Shown here: in pieces, positions 7,424 through 14,597 of the stretch
Numbering within the stretch: the stretch's first letter is position 1
Layout: the number at the start of each line of letters is the position of its first letter
Assembly: GCA_045531435.1 (NCBI GenBank)
Contig: JAZSDZ010000099.1
Location: 1-20,193 of the forward strand
DNA: 20,193 bases
Direction: 5' to 3'
Source: Fimenecus sp045531435
GTDB lineage: Bacteria; Bacillota; Clostridia; Oscillospirales; Acutalibacteraceae
Notes under the pieces: generated by a model
What the model was told of the DNA's origin: nothing
Database searches by the model: none
The model's input: only the letters and a program-made list of their open reading frames with translations
Program-made: the position numbers and the translations under genes

Positions 7424-7432
7424 GTACCTTTT
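7407..7432. terminator. Bidirectional terminator between TetR and lipoprotein genes
   Basis: GGTACTC-AAAT-GAGTACC (7411-7417 with 7422-7428), flanked by an A-run on the left and a T-run on the right, so it works on both strands. The TetR stop codon TGA (7421-7423) lies within it. The convergent lipoprotein gene ends at 7438. Confidence 0.87.
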
Positions 7433-7437
7433 GTTTA

Positions 7438-7977
7438 TTATTTTACAAAGTAGAGTGTACCTGTAACATTTGTTAATTCGAAATCTGATAAACAGTTGAA
7501 TTCTTTTGCTCCTTCTTTTACAGCGTTTGGCTGATAGAGTAAAATAGCACAATCCTTGTATGTGATATTTGAAATTTTGTTAACCTTAATATTTTCGATA
7601 ATCTTAACATCTTTTTCATTGTTGCCGATTGTATATTTCTGATTTTTAAAGTCAACTGTAATATCCTTTATTGAAGATTTGTATTTGTATTCAATAGAAA
7701 CATTAGATTTTTCCATATCAATTTTAACATTATCTTTTAATTTGTAGTATTGTCTAAATCTTAATGCATCAATTATATCTGAACTGTTTTTTGTGAAAAT
7801 ACCTTCATCAATAAATTCAAAATACTCATCAAAGTTTTCAAGTGTTAATTCAACATGGTCTATTTCAACCTCTTCTGTTGTAGAAGGATTTTCATCTTTT
7901 CCTTCGGAAGGATTGTTACATGCAACAAGTGAAAGACAGATAATAGTAGCTAATAATAAAGCGATAATTTTTTTCAT
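7438..7977 (-). CDS. Small lipoprotein of unknown function
   Basis: A 179-residue predicted lipoprotein that I do not recognise. The signal peptide MKKIIALLLATIICLSLVAC ends with lipobox LVAC (Cys20), then a Ser/Thr/Glu-rich linker (about 21-45). A mixed charged domain follows, beginning VELTLENFDEYFEF, a stretch seen in several uncharacterised Firmicute lipoproteins, with alternating polar/hydrophobic residues suggesting beta-sheet. Start: ATG 7975-7977, because GAGGA (7984-7988) sits 6 bp upstream; a TTG 18 bp earlier would place that ribosome binding site inside the gene. It follows tRNA-Pro by 44 bp with no terminator and no complete promoter between, so it may be transcribed through the tRNA. 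It ends at a shared terminator. Confidence 0.72.
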   Translation of the reverse strand: MKKIIALLLATIICLSLVACNNPSEGKDENPSTTEEVEIDHVELTLENFDEYFEFIDEGIFTKNSSDIIDALRFRQYYKLKDNVKIDMEKSNVSIEYKYKSSIKDITVDFKNQKYTIGNNEKDVKIIENIKVNKISNITYKDCAILLYQPNAVKEGAKEFNCLSDFELTNVTGTLYFVK

Positions 7978-8021
7978 TTTTTTTCCTCTTTTCAATCATT
8001 TTGTTAAATAGCATTGTCAAC

Positions 8022-8097
8022 TGGTCGGAGTGACAGGACTTGAACCTGCGGCCTCTTGACCCCCAGTCAAGCGCGCTCCCAGCTGCGCCACACCCCG
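8022..8097 (-). tRNA. tRNA-Pro (anticodon GGG), CCA encoded
   Basis: The minus strand folds as a complete tRNA. The acceptor arm is CGGGGTG / CACTCCG with one G-U pair. The D-arm is GCGC / GCGC. The anticodon arm is CTTGA-CTGGGGG-TCAAG, with anticodon GGG at 8062-8064 and G37. The T-arm is GCAGG-TTCAAGT-CCTGT, followed by discriminator A and a genome-encoded CCA (8022-8024). GGG reads the proline codon CCC (and CCU by wobble). Confidence 0.96.
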
Positions 8098-8115
8098 AAC
8101 TATTTAACTCAAATT

Positions 8116-8144
8116 ATGATATCATATTGATTTATATTTTTCAA
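8116..8144 (-). promoter_or_regulatory. Promoter for tRNA-Pro
   Basis: Minus strand: -35 TTGAAA (8139-8144), a 17-bp spacer, extended -10 TGATATCAT (TATCAT at 8116-8121), about 19 bp before the mature tRNA 5' end. Confidence 0.75.
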
Positions 8145-8162
8145 GTAATTTTATAATTTTCT

Positions 8163-8191
8163 TTGCGTTTTAATAATATGTATGGTAAAAT
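8163..8191 (+). promoter_or_regulatory. Promoter for the EEP-family gene
   Basis: -35 TTGCGT (8163-8168), a 17-bp spacer, and an extended -10 TGGTAAAAT (TAAAAT at 8186-8191), 20 bp before the start codon. It is back to back with the tRNA promoter. Confidence 0.55.
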
Positions 8192-8211
8192 AATTGTGAG
8201 GTGATTATTTT

Positions 8212-9126
8212 ATGAAAAAGTTTGCTAAAAAGTTTTTATTATCACTAATATCATTGCTTCTTGCATTTCTCTTTTTATGGTTTTCTGTAATCTGGGTTTA
8301 CTATCCTCATTACTCAAAGAATCAGAGGGAAATTCTTACTGAAGCAATATTTAATTCAGATGAAATGAAGATAATGAGCTATAACATTCGTTGCCATGCT
8401 CCTGATGATTTAGGCCATAAGAATTGGTTCTATCGTGCTGATCTTGTAGTTGATACTATTGAAAAAGCACAACCCACAATTATTGGTTTTCAGGAAGTAA
8501 ACAGCTGGCAGTATGATTATCTTTGCGAAACAATGCCAGCTTACGATTCTATTATTACATATCGCGATAATATTCCGCTTTATTCTGAAGGCTGTCCTGT
8601 TTTTTACAGAACTGATTTATATACTCTTGTTGATAAGGGCTCATTCTGGTTGTCAGAAACACCTGACGTTATGAGTAAGGATTGGGGAGCAGCTTGTTAT
8701 AGAATTTGTAGTTATGTAAAGCTTAAGGATAACGCTACAAACAATGAATTTGTTGTGTTTAATGCTCATCTTGACCATGTAAGTGACGAAGCAAGAATTA
8801 ACGGCATAAATGTCGTTCTAGATAAAATCAAAGAATTTGGCTCAATTCCTGCAGTTTTAATGGGTGACCTTAATGCGATAGAAGACAGCGATACATACAG
8901 AAGTGCAACTGAAAGTTTCCTTGATGTAAAATATCAGACTGAAAATACAATGACAAGCTGTACTTTCCAGAATTGGGGGACAGAACTCGATAGGGAATGT
9001 ATTGATTATATAATGGTATCAAAGGATGACTTTAAGGTAAGTTCATATAATGTTATAACAGATACTTATGATGGAGATTACACGAGTGACCATTTCCCAT
9101 TGACAGCAGTTTTAACATTAAAATAA
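8212..9126 (+). CDS. Membrane-anchored endonuclease/exonuclease/phosphatase (EEP) family protein
   Basis: A 304-residue protein with an N-terminal signal-anchor helix (about residues 8-30, after MKKFAKKF), so the catalytic domain is probably outside the cell. The Mg-dependent EEP/DNase I-like active site is complete: SYNIRC (Asn58), GFQEVN (Glu95), NAHLDH (His186, Asp188), GDLNA (Asp219, Asn221), CIDYI (Asp265) and SDHFPL (Asp293, His294). Such enzymes cut phosphodiester bonds in nucleic acids or phospho-head-groups; which one cannot be told here. Length is normal for the family plus an anchor. Start: ATG 8212 with GAGGTG at 8198-8203. It is a single-gene unit with its own promoter and a shared terminator. 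It could supply phosphate or nucleosides from outside, but that link to the purine importer is only inference. Confidence 0.85.
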   Translation: MKKFAKKFLLSLISLLLAFLFLWFSVIWVYYPHYSKNQREILTEAIFNSDEMKIMSYNIRCHAPDDLGHKNWFYRADLVVDTIEKAQPTIIGFQEVNSWQYDYLCETMPAYDSIITYRDNIPLYSEGCPVFYRTDLYTLVDKGSFWLSETPDVMSKDWGAACYRICSYVKLKDNATNNEFVVFNAHLDHVSDEARINGINVVLDKIKEFGSIPAVLMGDLNAIEDSDTYRSATESFLDVKYQTENTMTSCTFQNWGTELDRECIDYIMVSKDDFKVSSYNVITDTYDGDYTSDHFPLTAVLTLK

Positions 9127-9130
9127 ATAA

Positions 9131-9163
9131 TAGGAGATAAGTTTTGCTTATCTCCTTATTTTA
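9131..9163. terminator. Bidirectional terminator between EEP and ABC-F genes
   Basis: GGAGATAAG-TTTTG-CTTATCTCC (9133-9141 with 9147-9155), followed by TTATTTTA on the plus strand and an AT-rich T-containing tail on the minus strand. It starts right after the plus-strand stop; the minus-strand ABC-F stop codon (9161-9163) lies at its edge. Confidence 0.85.
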
Positions 9164-11053
9164 TGCCAATTCTAACCATGTAGTTTCAAGTTCTTCAAGC
9201 TGTTCTTCCTTGATGCGTATATCTTCAAGTATTTCAGAAAGTTTTTCATAATCACTTGATACATCCGGATTTTCTATGAGTAGTTTTAATTCATTAAGTT
9301 CTTTTTGAGCAATTTCAATCTCTTTTTCAAGATTCATTAATCTTGCTCGTCTTTTTCTGTCCTGAGCCTTGTTTTTCCTGTCTTCATAGTATTTTATTGC
9401 AGAATCACTTTTTATATCAGATTTATTTTTCTTATCATTAAAATCTATCTGTGAATGTTCCTTATAATAATCGTAATTGCCATTATAAATAACTATTTCA
9501 TCAGATTTCATTTCAATAATTTTGGTTGGAACAGAATTAAGTAAATATCTGTCGTGAGAAACCATAATTATTGTTCCTTCATACTGACTTAAAGCAATAT
9601 CCAAAGCCTCTTTTGCCTTATAATCTAGATGATTAGTAGGCTCGTCAAGAATAAGCACATTTGAGCGTTCAAAGACGATTATACACAATGCAACTTTCGC
9701 ACGATTTGCACCACTAAGTTCTTTAATTCGTTTAAAAACATCTTCATCTTCTATAAGAAATCGGGCTAACATACTTCTTATTTCATATTCAGTTTTTGTT
9801 GGGAATCTTCTATGAACAGATTCTAATGCAGTTATATTTAAATCCAGAGAAGATAATTCCTGGTCAAAATATGATATTTTAATGTTACCACCGAAACGCA
9901 CAGAGCCTTCATATGGGATTTTTTTTAGTATCGCTTTTAAAAGTGATGATTTACCAACACCATTTTTGCCTACAAAAGCAACCTTTTCATTTCGCATTAC
10001 CTCAAGATTAAAGTTTTCAAACAAAACTCTCTTGCTGTCAGCTTTACCTACACTGACTTTTAATCCTTTACATTCTAATATTAATTTATGAGGTTCAATA
10101 TCAAAAGGGAAGGAGATATGTAAATCTTTAACTTGTGGATTAGGTTTTGCTGCAAGTTCCATTTTTTCAAGTGCTTTTACTCTTGAACCAACACTATTGA
10201 TACTACTTGATTTTGCAAGGTTCTTTCTGACATAATCCCTTAAACCTTCAATTTCTTTCTGTTGTTTTTCATATTCTTTTGTAAGAGTTTTAATTCTTTC
10301 TTCCTTTTGTTTAAGGAACGAAGAATAACCGCCTTTATATCTTACTAATTCGCCGTTTTCAATTTCACATATATCAGAAACAACACAGTCAAGAAAATAT
10401 CTGTCATGCGAAACTATAATAACTGCACCTTTATATTCTTTAAGATAGTTTTCAAGCCAGTTGAGCATACTGAAATCAAGATGGTTTGTCGGTTCATCAA
10501 GGATAAGAAGATTTGGATTTTCAACAAGGATTTTTGCAAGTGCGAATCTTGTTTTTTCACCACCTGATAAAACGGAAACAGATGTATTCATATCAAAATT
10601 ACCAAATCCCATACCATTAAGTACAGTATTAATTCTTACTTCTGCATTGTGACCATCTGCAGCATTATATATGTTCATATATTTTTCGTATTCATCAGAT
10701 AATCTTTCATATTCTGTTTCGACTGCCTGAGACATCTTATATGAAATATCATTAATTATATTTCTTGTCTCGAATACAAGTTTTAATGACTCTTGAATTT
10801 CCTCTTCAAGAGTATTTGTAGTATTTAACGCTTCATTTTGTTTAAGGTACCCAATCCTTAAATCAGATTTTGTTGATATTGTACCTTCGTCTGAGTCAAG
10901 AGTACCGGAAATAATATTCAGTAGGGTAGATTTACCAACGCCGTTAATACCTAAAAGACCAATTCTGTCTTTTTCATCAACAGCTAGAGTAATATTACTT
11001 AATATTTTTTTATCTAAGAAACTTTTATGAATATTATTAAGTGAAATTAGCAT
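9161..11053 (-). CDS. ABC-F family ATPase (ribosome-associated type)
   Basis: A 630-residue protein with two ABC ATPase domains and no membrane helices, the layout of ABC-F translation factors or antibiotic-resistance factors acting at the ribosome. Domain 1: Walker A GINGVGKST (35-43), signature LSGGE (162-166), Walker B LLILDE (182-187), followed by PTNHLD. A charged helical linker (about 243-310) corresponds to the P-site tRNA interaction motif. Domain 2: Walker A GKNGVGKSS (362-370), Walker B LILDEPTNHLD (467-477), switch His500. The second signature is LSGAN (446-450) instead of LSGGE. A C-terminal coiled coil rich in Glu/Lys spans about 555-628, as in Uup/YdiF-like members. Start: ATG 11051-11053, giving the standard MLISLNNIHKSF opening; the ribosome binding site is weak (TAGGT). 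The upstream gene ends with a hairpin terminator only 29 bp before this start, so how it is expressed is unclear. Whether it gives drug resistance cannot be decided. Confidence 0.88.
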   Translation of the reverse strand: MLISLNNIHKSFLDKKILSNITLAVDEKDRIGLLGINGVGKSTLLNIISGTLDSDEGTISTKSDLRIGYLKQNEALNTTNTLEEEIQESLKLVFETRNIINDISYKMSQAVETEYERLSDEYEKYMNIYNAADGHNAEVRINTVLNGMGFGNFDMNTSVSVLSGGEKTRFALAKILVENPNLLILDEPTNHLDFSMLNWLENYLKEYKGAVIIVSHDRYFLDCVVSDICEIENGELVRYKGGYSSFLKQKEERIKTLTKEYEKQQKEIEGLRDYVRKNLAKSSSINSVGSRVKALEKMELAAKPNPQVKDLHISFPFDIEPHKLILECKGLKVSVGKADSKRVLFENFNLEVMRNEKVAFVGKNGVGKSSLLKAILKKIPYEGSVRFGGNIKISYFDQELSSLDLNITALESVHRRFPTKTEYEIRSMLARFLIEDEDVFKRIKELSGANRAKVALCIIVFERSNVLILDEPTNHLDYKAKEALDIALSQYEGTIIMVSHDRYLLNSVPTKIIEMKSDEIVIYNGNYDYYKEHSQIDFNDKKNKSDIKSDSAIKYYEDRKNKAQDRKRRARLMNLEKEIEIAQKELNELKLLIENPDVSSDYEKLSEILEDIRIKEEQLEELETTWLELA

Positions 11054-11074
11054 AGAAAAAACCTACAAAATTAT

Positions 11075-11107
11075 TCTTAAAATAAGGGACTGTAAATCAG
11101 TCCCTTA
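11075..11107 (-). terminator. Terminator-like hairpin between the FAD dehydrogenase and ABC-F genes
   Basis: Minus-strand stem TAAGGGACTG / CAGTCCCTTA (11098-11107 with 11083-11092) with a 5-nt loop, then an interrupted T-tract TTTTAAGAAT. It begins about 5 bp after the FAD gene stop. It probably ends the purine operon. It could also act as an attenuator for ABC-F. Confidence 0.72.
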
Positions 11108-11112
11108 AATAT

Positions 11113-12507
11113 TTATACTGATTTAAGGATACTTCTTGCAACGCTGATACCATTTGAAGATGCTTGCATAAGTCCACGTGTTACAGATGCACCATCACCA
11201 ATTGCATGAAGCCCTTTAATACTTGTTTCAAAGTTAGTGTCAACAACAACCTTATTTGAATAGAATTTAACTTCAACACCATAAAGAAGTGTTTCGTCAC
11301 TTGCAATACCTGGAGTTACCTTATCAAGTGCTTCAAGCATTTCAGCAATATCAACCATAATTCTATGAGGAAAAACAAGTGATAAATCACCGGGAACAGC
11401 ATCTTTAAGTGTTGGAATAAGGTTATTTCTGCAAAGTCTTTCTGCCGTTGTTCGTCTTCCTCGTTTAAAGTCGCCGTATGTTTGTACAAGTATTTTACCA
11501 TCACAGAGCATATTGCTTAACTGAGCAATATGTTTGCCATATTCAATAGGTGATTTGAATGGTTTTGTAAAATTCTTTGATACAAGAAGAGCAAAGTTTG
11601 TATTATTAGTCTTATATTCAGCAGATTTGTATGCGTGACCATTTACAACTGCAAGACCATTGTCATAATATTCAGTTGCAACTTCACCTGAAGGATTTGA
11701 ACAGAATGTTCTTACTTTATCATCAAAAGTAGGTGAGTAGTAAACAAGTTTTGCCTCATAAAGATTTTCGTTAAGGAATTTCATAACTTCATCACGAACT
11801 TCTACTCGTACACCAACATCCACAGTACCAACTTGTGTCTCAATATTGTGTTCTTTACAGATGTGGCTGAGCCATTCAGCGCCTTCTCTACCGACAGCAG
11901 CTACTATTTTGTTAGAATAATATGTTTCTCCGTTAGCTTTTACGCCCTTGACCTGATTATTATCAATTATAATATCATCAACCATTGTATTAAAGAGAAT
12001 ATTACAGCCTTTTTCTTCAAGATGGTGCTGAAGTCTGCCATAAATCTTATAACCTTCTTCAGTACCTAAATGACGGATAGGACATTCAATAAGTTTAAGG
12101 TTAGCATTAATTGCTTTTCTTCTGATTTCTTCAATTTCTTTCTGTTTATCTATACCATAAACATTTTTATCAGCGCCAAATTCAAGGTAAATACTGTCAG
12201 CTTCCTTTAAAAGCTCCATTGTTTGTTCATAGCCAAGAATGTCAGGAAGTGTTCCACCAACATCTGGAGAAAGTGAAAGTTTACCATCAGAGAAAGCACC
12301 TGCACCTGCAAAGCCTGTTGTGATTGAACAAGGCTTACAGCCAACACATTTTTTAGTTGTTCGTTTAGGACACATTCTTTTTTCAATTGAACGACCTTTT
12401 TCAATCATAAGAATGTTAATATCAGGCTTGTTTTCAAGTAACTCATAAGCGCAGAAAATACCTGAAGGTCCGGCACCGATAATAATAACATCATAATTTT
12501 TACTCAT
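11113..12507 (-). CDS. FAD-dependent dehydrogenase of the COG2509 type
   Basis: A 464-residue cytoplasmic flavoprotein. The N-terminus has the dinucleotide-binding fold DVIIIGAGPSGIFCAYELL (Gly11, Gly13, Gly16), with acidic Glu36 after the second strand. The C-terminal FAD motif is LHAIGDGASVTRGLMQAS (433-450). A four-cysteine cluster, Cys46-x7-Cys54-x2-Cys57-x2-Cys60, precedes the conserved GFAGAGAFSDGKLSLS segment (65-80). This arrangement matches the family described as uncharacterised FAD-dependent dehydrogenases (COG2509). The substrate and electron partner are unknown. Start: ATG 12505-12507; its GAGG ribosome binding site (12519-12522) abuts the permease stop codon. It lies only 15 bp after the second permease gene and so is the last cistron of the nucleoside importer operon, ending at the 11083-11107 hairpin. 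Redox processing of an imported purine or nucleoside is possible but unproven. Confidence 0.85.
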   Translation of the reverse strand: MSKNYDVIIIGAGPSGIFCAYELLENKPDINILMIEKGRSIEKRMCPKRTTKKCVGCKPCSITTGFAGAGAFSDGKLSLSPDVGGTLPDILGYEQTMELLKEADSIYLEFGADKNVYGIDKQKEIEEIRRKAINANLKLIECPIRHLGTEEGYKIYGRLQHHLEEKGCNILFNTMVDDIIIDNNQVKGVKANGETYYSNKIVAAVGREGAEWLSHICKEHNIETQVGTVDVGVRVEVRDEVMKFLNENLYEAKLVYYSPTFDDKVRTFCSNPSGEVATEYYDNGLAVVNGHAYKSAEYKTNNTNFALLVSKNFTKPFKSPIEYGKHIAQLSNMLCDGKILVQTYGDFKRGRRTTAERLCRNNLIPTLKDAVPGDLSLVFPHRIMVDIAEMLEALDKVTPGIASDETLLYGVEVKFYSNKVVVDTNFETSIKGLHAIGDGASVTRGLMQASSNGISVARSILKSV

Positions 12508-12522
12508 AGTAATTCTAACCTC

Positions 12523-13491
12523 TTATCTGTCTTCTCTAAAATATGATAATCCAAGTGAAGCCGGGGGCTGGTTTTCTTTTTTATTTGTTATACTTGTAAT
12601 TATCAAAACAACAATTGTAATAACATAAGGCAACATTTTAAGTATTTCTCGCTCTGACGATGTAATGTTACCAAAGACGAATGCTGCGATATATAAAGCA
12701 CCAAAAATATATGAGCCGATAATAGAAATATTCGGTTTCCATAAAGTGAAGATAACAAGTGCAATCGCAAGCCAGCCAAATGCTTCGATTGTTGCAGCTG
12801 TTTCCCAACTGCCTTTAACATAGTCCATAATGTAGAAAACACCGCCGAAGCCGGCAATACCACTACCAATTAAAATTGCAACATATTTGTATAAAGTGAC
12901 ATTTACTCCCATAGCATCAGCAGTTGCAGCACTTTCACCGATTGCTCGAAGATTAAGTCCAACTCTTGTTCTGTTGAATATAAATGTTGTTATTAAAGCA
13001 ATAGTAATTGCTAAATAAACATAAATACCATGTCCAAATAAAACTTTTACGATGCCATCTTTATCTTCTGCAAAAGGTAAGCATTGAGCAATAATCTTAC
13101 CTGCTGTTGAAAAGCCACTTCTGTCAACATAAGAATGCATTAAAAATTGAGTTAAACCATTACCGAAAATTGTAATCGCAAGACCTGTAATATTCTGATT
13201 ACAACGAAATGTAATTGTCATAACTGCATAGATTGCACCTGTAAGCATTGCAAAAAGGAATGAACCAAGTGTTGATATTATAATAAGTACAATCCAGGAT
13301 GCATTTTCAACCGATTCAAGACCCTGTAAGTATAAGCTGATAAAAAGGCAACCACCAACAGTACCGGTACACATTATTCCAGGAATACCAAGATTAAGAT
13401 GACCTGCTTTTTCAGTAATTGTTTCGCCAACACAACCAAAAAGAAGAACAGTGCCGATTGCAATTGCACTCATTAAGAATGTAACTATCAT
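12523..13491 (-). CDS. BMP-type nucleoside ABC permease, second subunit (YufQ/NupQ-like)
   Basis: A 322-residue inner-membrane permease of the BPD_transp_2 superfamily, with about eight to ten helices. It carries the family opening ERGHLNLG-type motif in the form KAGHLNLGIPGIMCTG (about 28-43) and the coupling loop LRAIGESAATADAMGVNV (about 180-197). It pairs with the permease encoded just upstream; together with the two-domain ATPase and the BMP lipoprotein they form a nucleoside importer. Length is typical of this subunit. The start codon ATG (13489-13491) overlaps the upstream stop as ATGA, indicating translational coupling. The C-terminal tail is short and charged. Confidence 0.88.
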   Translation of the reverse strand: MIVTFLMSAIAIGTVLLFGCVGETITEKAGHLNLGIPGIMCTGTVGGCLFISLYLQGLESVENASWIVLIIISTLGSFLFAMLTGAIYAVMTITFRCNQNITGLAITIFGNGLTQFLMHSYVDRSGFSTAGKIIAQCLPFAEDKDGIVKVLFGHGIYVYLAITIALITTFIFNRTRVGLNLRAIGESAATADAMGVNVTLYKYVAILIGSGIAGFGGVFYIMDYVKGSWETAATIEAFGWLAIALVIFTLWKPNISIIGSYIFGALYIAAFVFGNITSSEREILKMLPYVITIVVLIITSITNKKENQPPASLGLSYFREDR

Positions 13492-14588
13492 TTCTTAATT
13501 TCCTCCTTATCTTTATTTCTGAAAACAAGCTTATAGCTTATGAAGAATGAACAAACAATTACTATAAAATAAATAATACCTACAACTATGTTTGATATAG
13601 CGTCGTTTGTAAACATAAAGTTTTTTCTAACATCCATCATTCCCTTAGAAATAAATGTAATGAAAAAGCTTGTTAATACAATAATTAACGGATTAAATGC
13701 TGCAAGCCAGGTTGCCATAATACCTGTAAAGCCCATATTATTAGCAGATGCTGTACTTACTGTGTGGTTAATTGAACCTGCAAGAATAAAGCCAACAAGA
13801 CCGGCAATTGCACCTGATAAAATCATAGTTCTGATAATTACCTTATTTACCTTAATACCAACATATTTTGCAGTATTGATACTTTCACCAACAACAGAGA
13901 TTTCATAACCATGCTTTGAAAATCTTAAGTATATGTACATAAATACAGTAATTAAAGAAAACAAAATAATAGGTAATAAGTATTTATTGCCTATTTCCGG
14001 AACATTACCGTAAGGAATTGGTGATAAAACCCCTGAACCTGTTTTTACCCAAATTGTAATGAAGAATGAAACAAGACTCTGTGCAATATAGTTCATCATA
14101 AGTGTAAAAAGAGACTCGTTTGTGTTGAATTTTGCTTTAAAAATTGCAGGAATAACTGCCCATAATGCACCACTTGCAATACTTGCTAAGAGCATAATTG
14201 GAATAATAATCGAATCTGCAACTTTTCCTCCAAGATAATACATACATGCAATTGCAGAAAGACACCCTACAAGAATCTGACCATTTCCACCTAAATTCCA
14301 AAATTTCATTTTAAACGCAGGAAGCAATGCGATTGAAGTTCCAAGAAGAAGTGATGTATCCTGCAATAAAAGCCAGAGTTTACGCTCACTGCCAAAAGCA
14401 CCATTGAATAAAGATTCAAAGAAATCAATTAAGCCTTTATCTGAAAATAATGTACAAATTACCCCACATAAAAGCAAACCAACAACAATTGCGATAGCAT
14501 AAATTATGATTATTTTTTGAATTGAAATATTATCACGTTTTACAATGCGAACAAAAGGTTCTTTTAAATTATTTGTATTTTTTTTCAT
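13488..14588 (-). CDS. BMP-type nucleoside ABC permease, first subunit (YufP/NupP-like)
   Basis: A 366-residue inner-membrane permease of the BPD_transp_2 superfamily. A cytoplasmic N-terminal stretch of about 24 residues is followed by about nine or ten helices. FWNLGGNGQILVG (about 97-109) corresponds to the FNIGAEGQ-type motif of these permeases. The coupling loop is ISVVGESINTAKYVGIKVNK (about 230-249). The end is lysine-rich. Start: ATG 14586-14588, 9 bp after the ATPase stop; its TGAGG ribosome binding site includes that stop codon. It overlaps the second permease gene by 4 bases. Nucleoside specificity is inferred from the BMP lipoprotein and xpt in the same operon. Confidence 0.88.
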   Translation of the reverse strand: MKKNTNNLKEPFVRIVKRDNISIQKIIIIYAIAIVVGLLLCGVICTLFSDKGLIDFFESLFNGAFGSERKLWLLLQDTSLLLGTSIALLPAFKMKFWNLGGNGQILVGCLSAIACMYYLGGKVADSIIIPIMLLASIASGALWAVIPAIFKAKFNTNESLFTLMMNYIAQSLVSFFITIWVKTGSGVLSPIPYGNVPEIGNKYLLPIILFSLITVFMYIYLRFSKHGYEISVVGESINTAKYVGIKVNKVIIRTMILSGAIAGLVGFILAGSINHTVSTASANNMGFTGIMATWLAAFNPLIIVLTSFFITFISKGMMDVRKNFMFTNDAISNIVVGIIYFIVIVCSFFISYKLVFRNKDKEEIKK

Positions 14589-14597
14589 CCTATTACC

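Noticed and set aside
7978..7995. Lipoprotein start at TTG 7995
   Set aside because: It would put the GAGGA ribosome binding site inside the coding region; ATG 7977 gives a proper lipoprotein signal peptide.
8022..8097. tRNA-Pro as an attachment site for an integrated element
   Set aside because: No integrase and no repeat of the tRNA 3' end is visible in the window; the flanks are ordinary genes with matching style.
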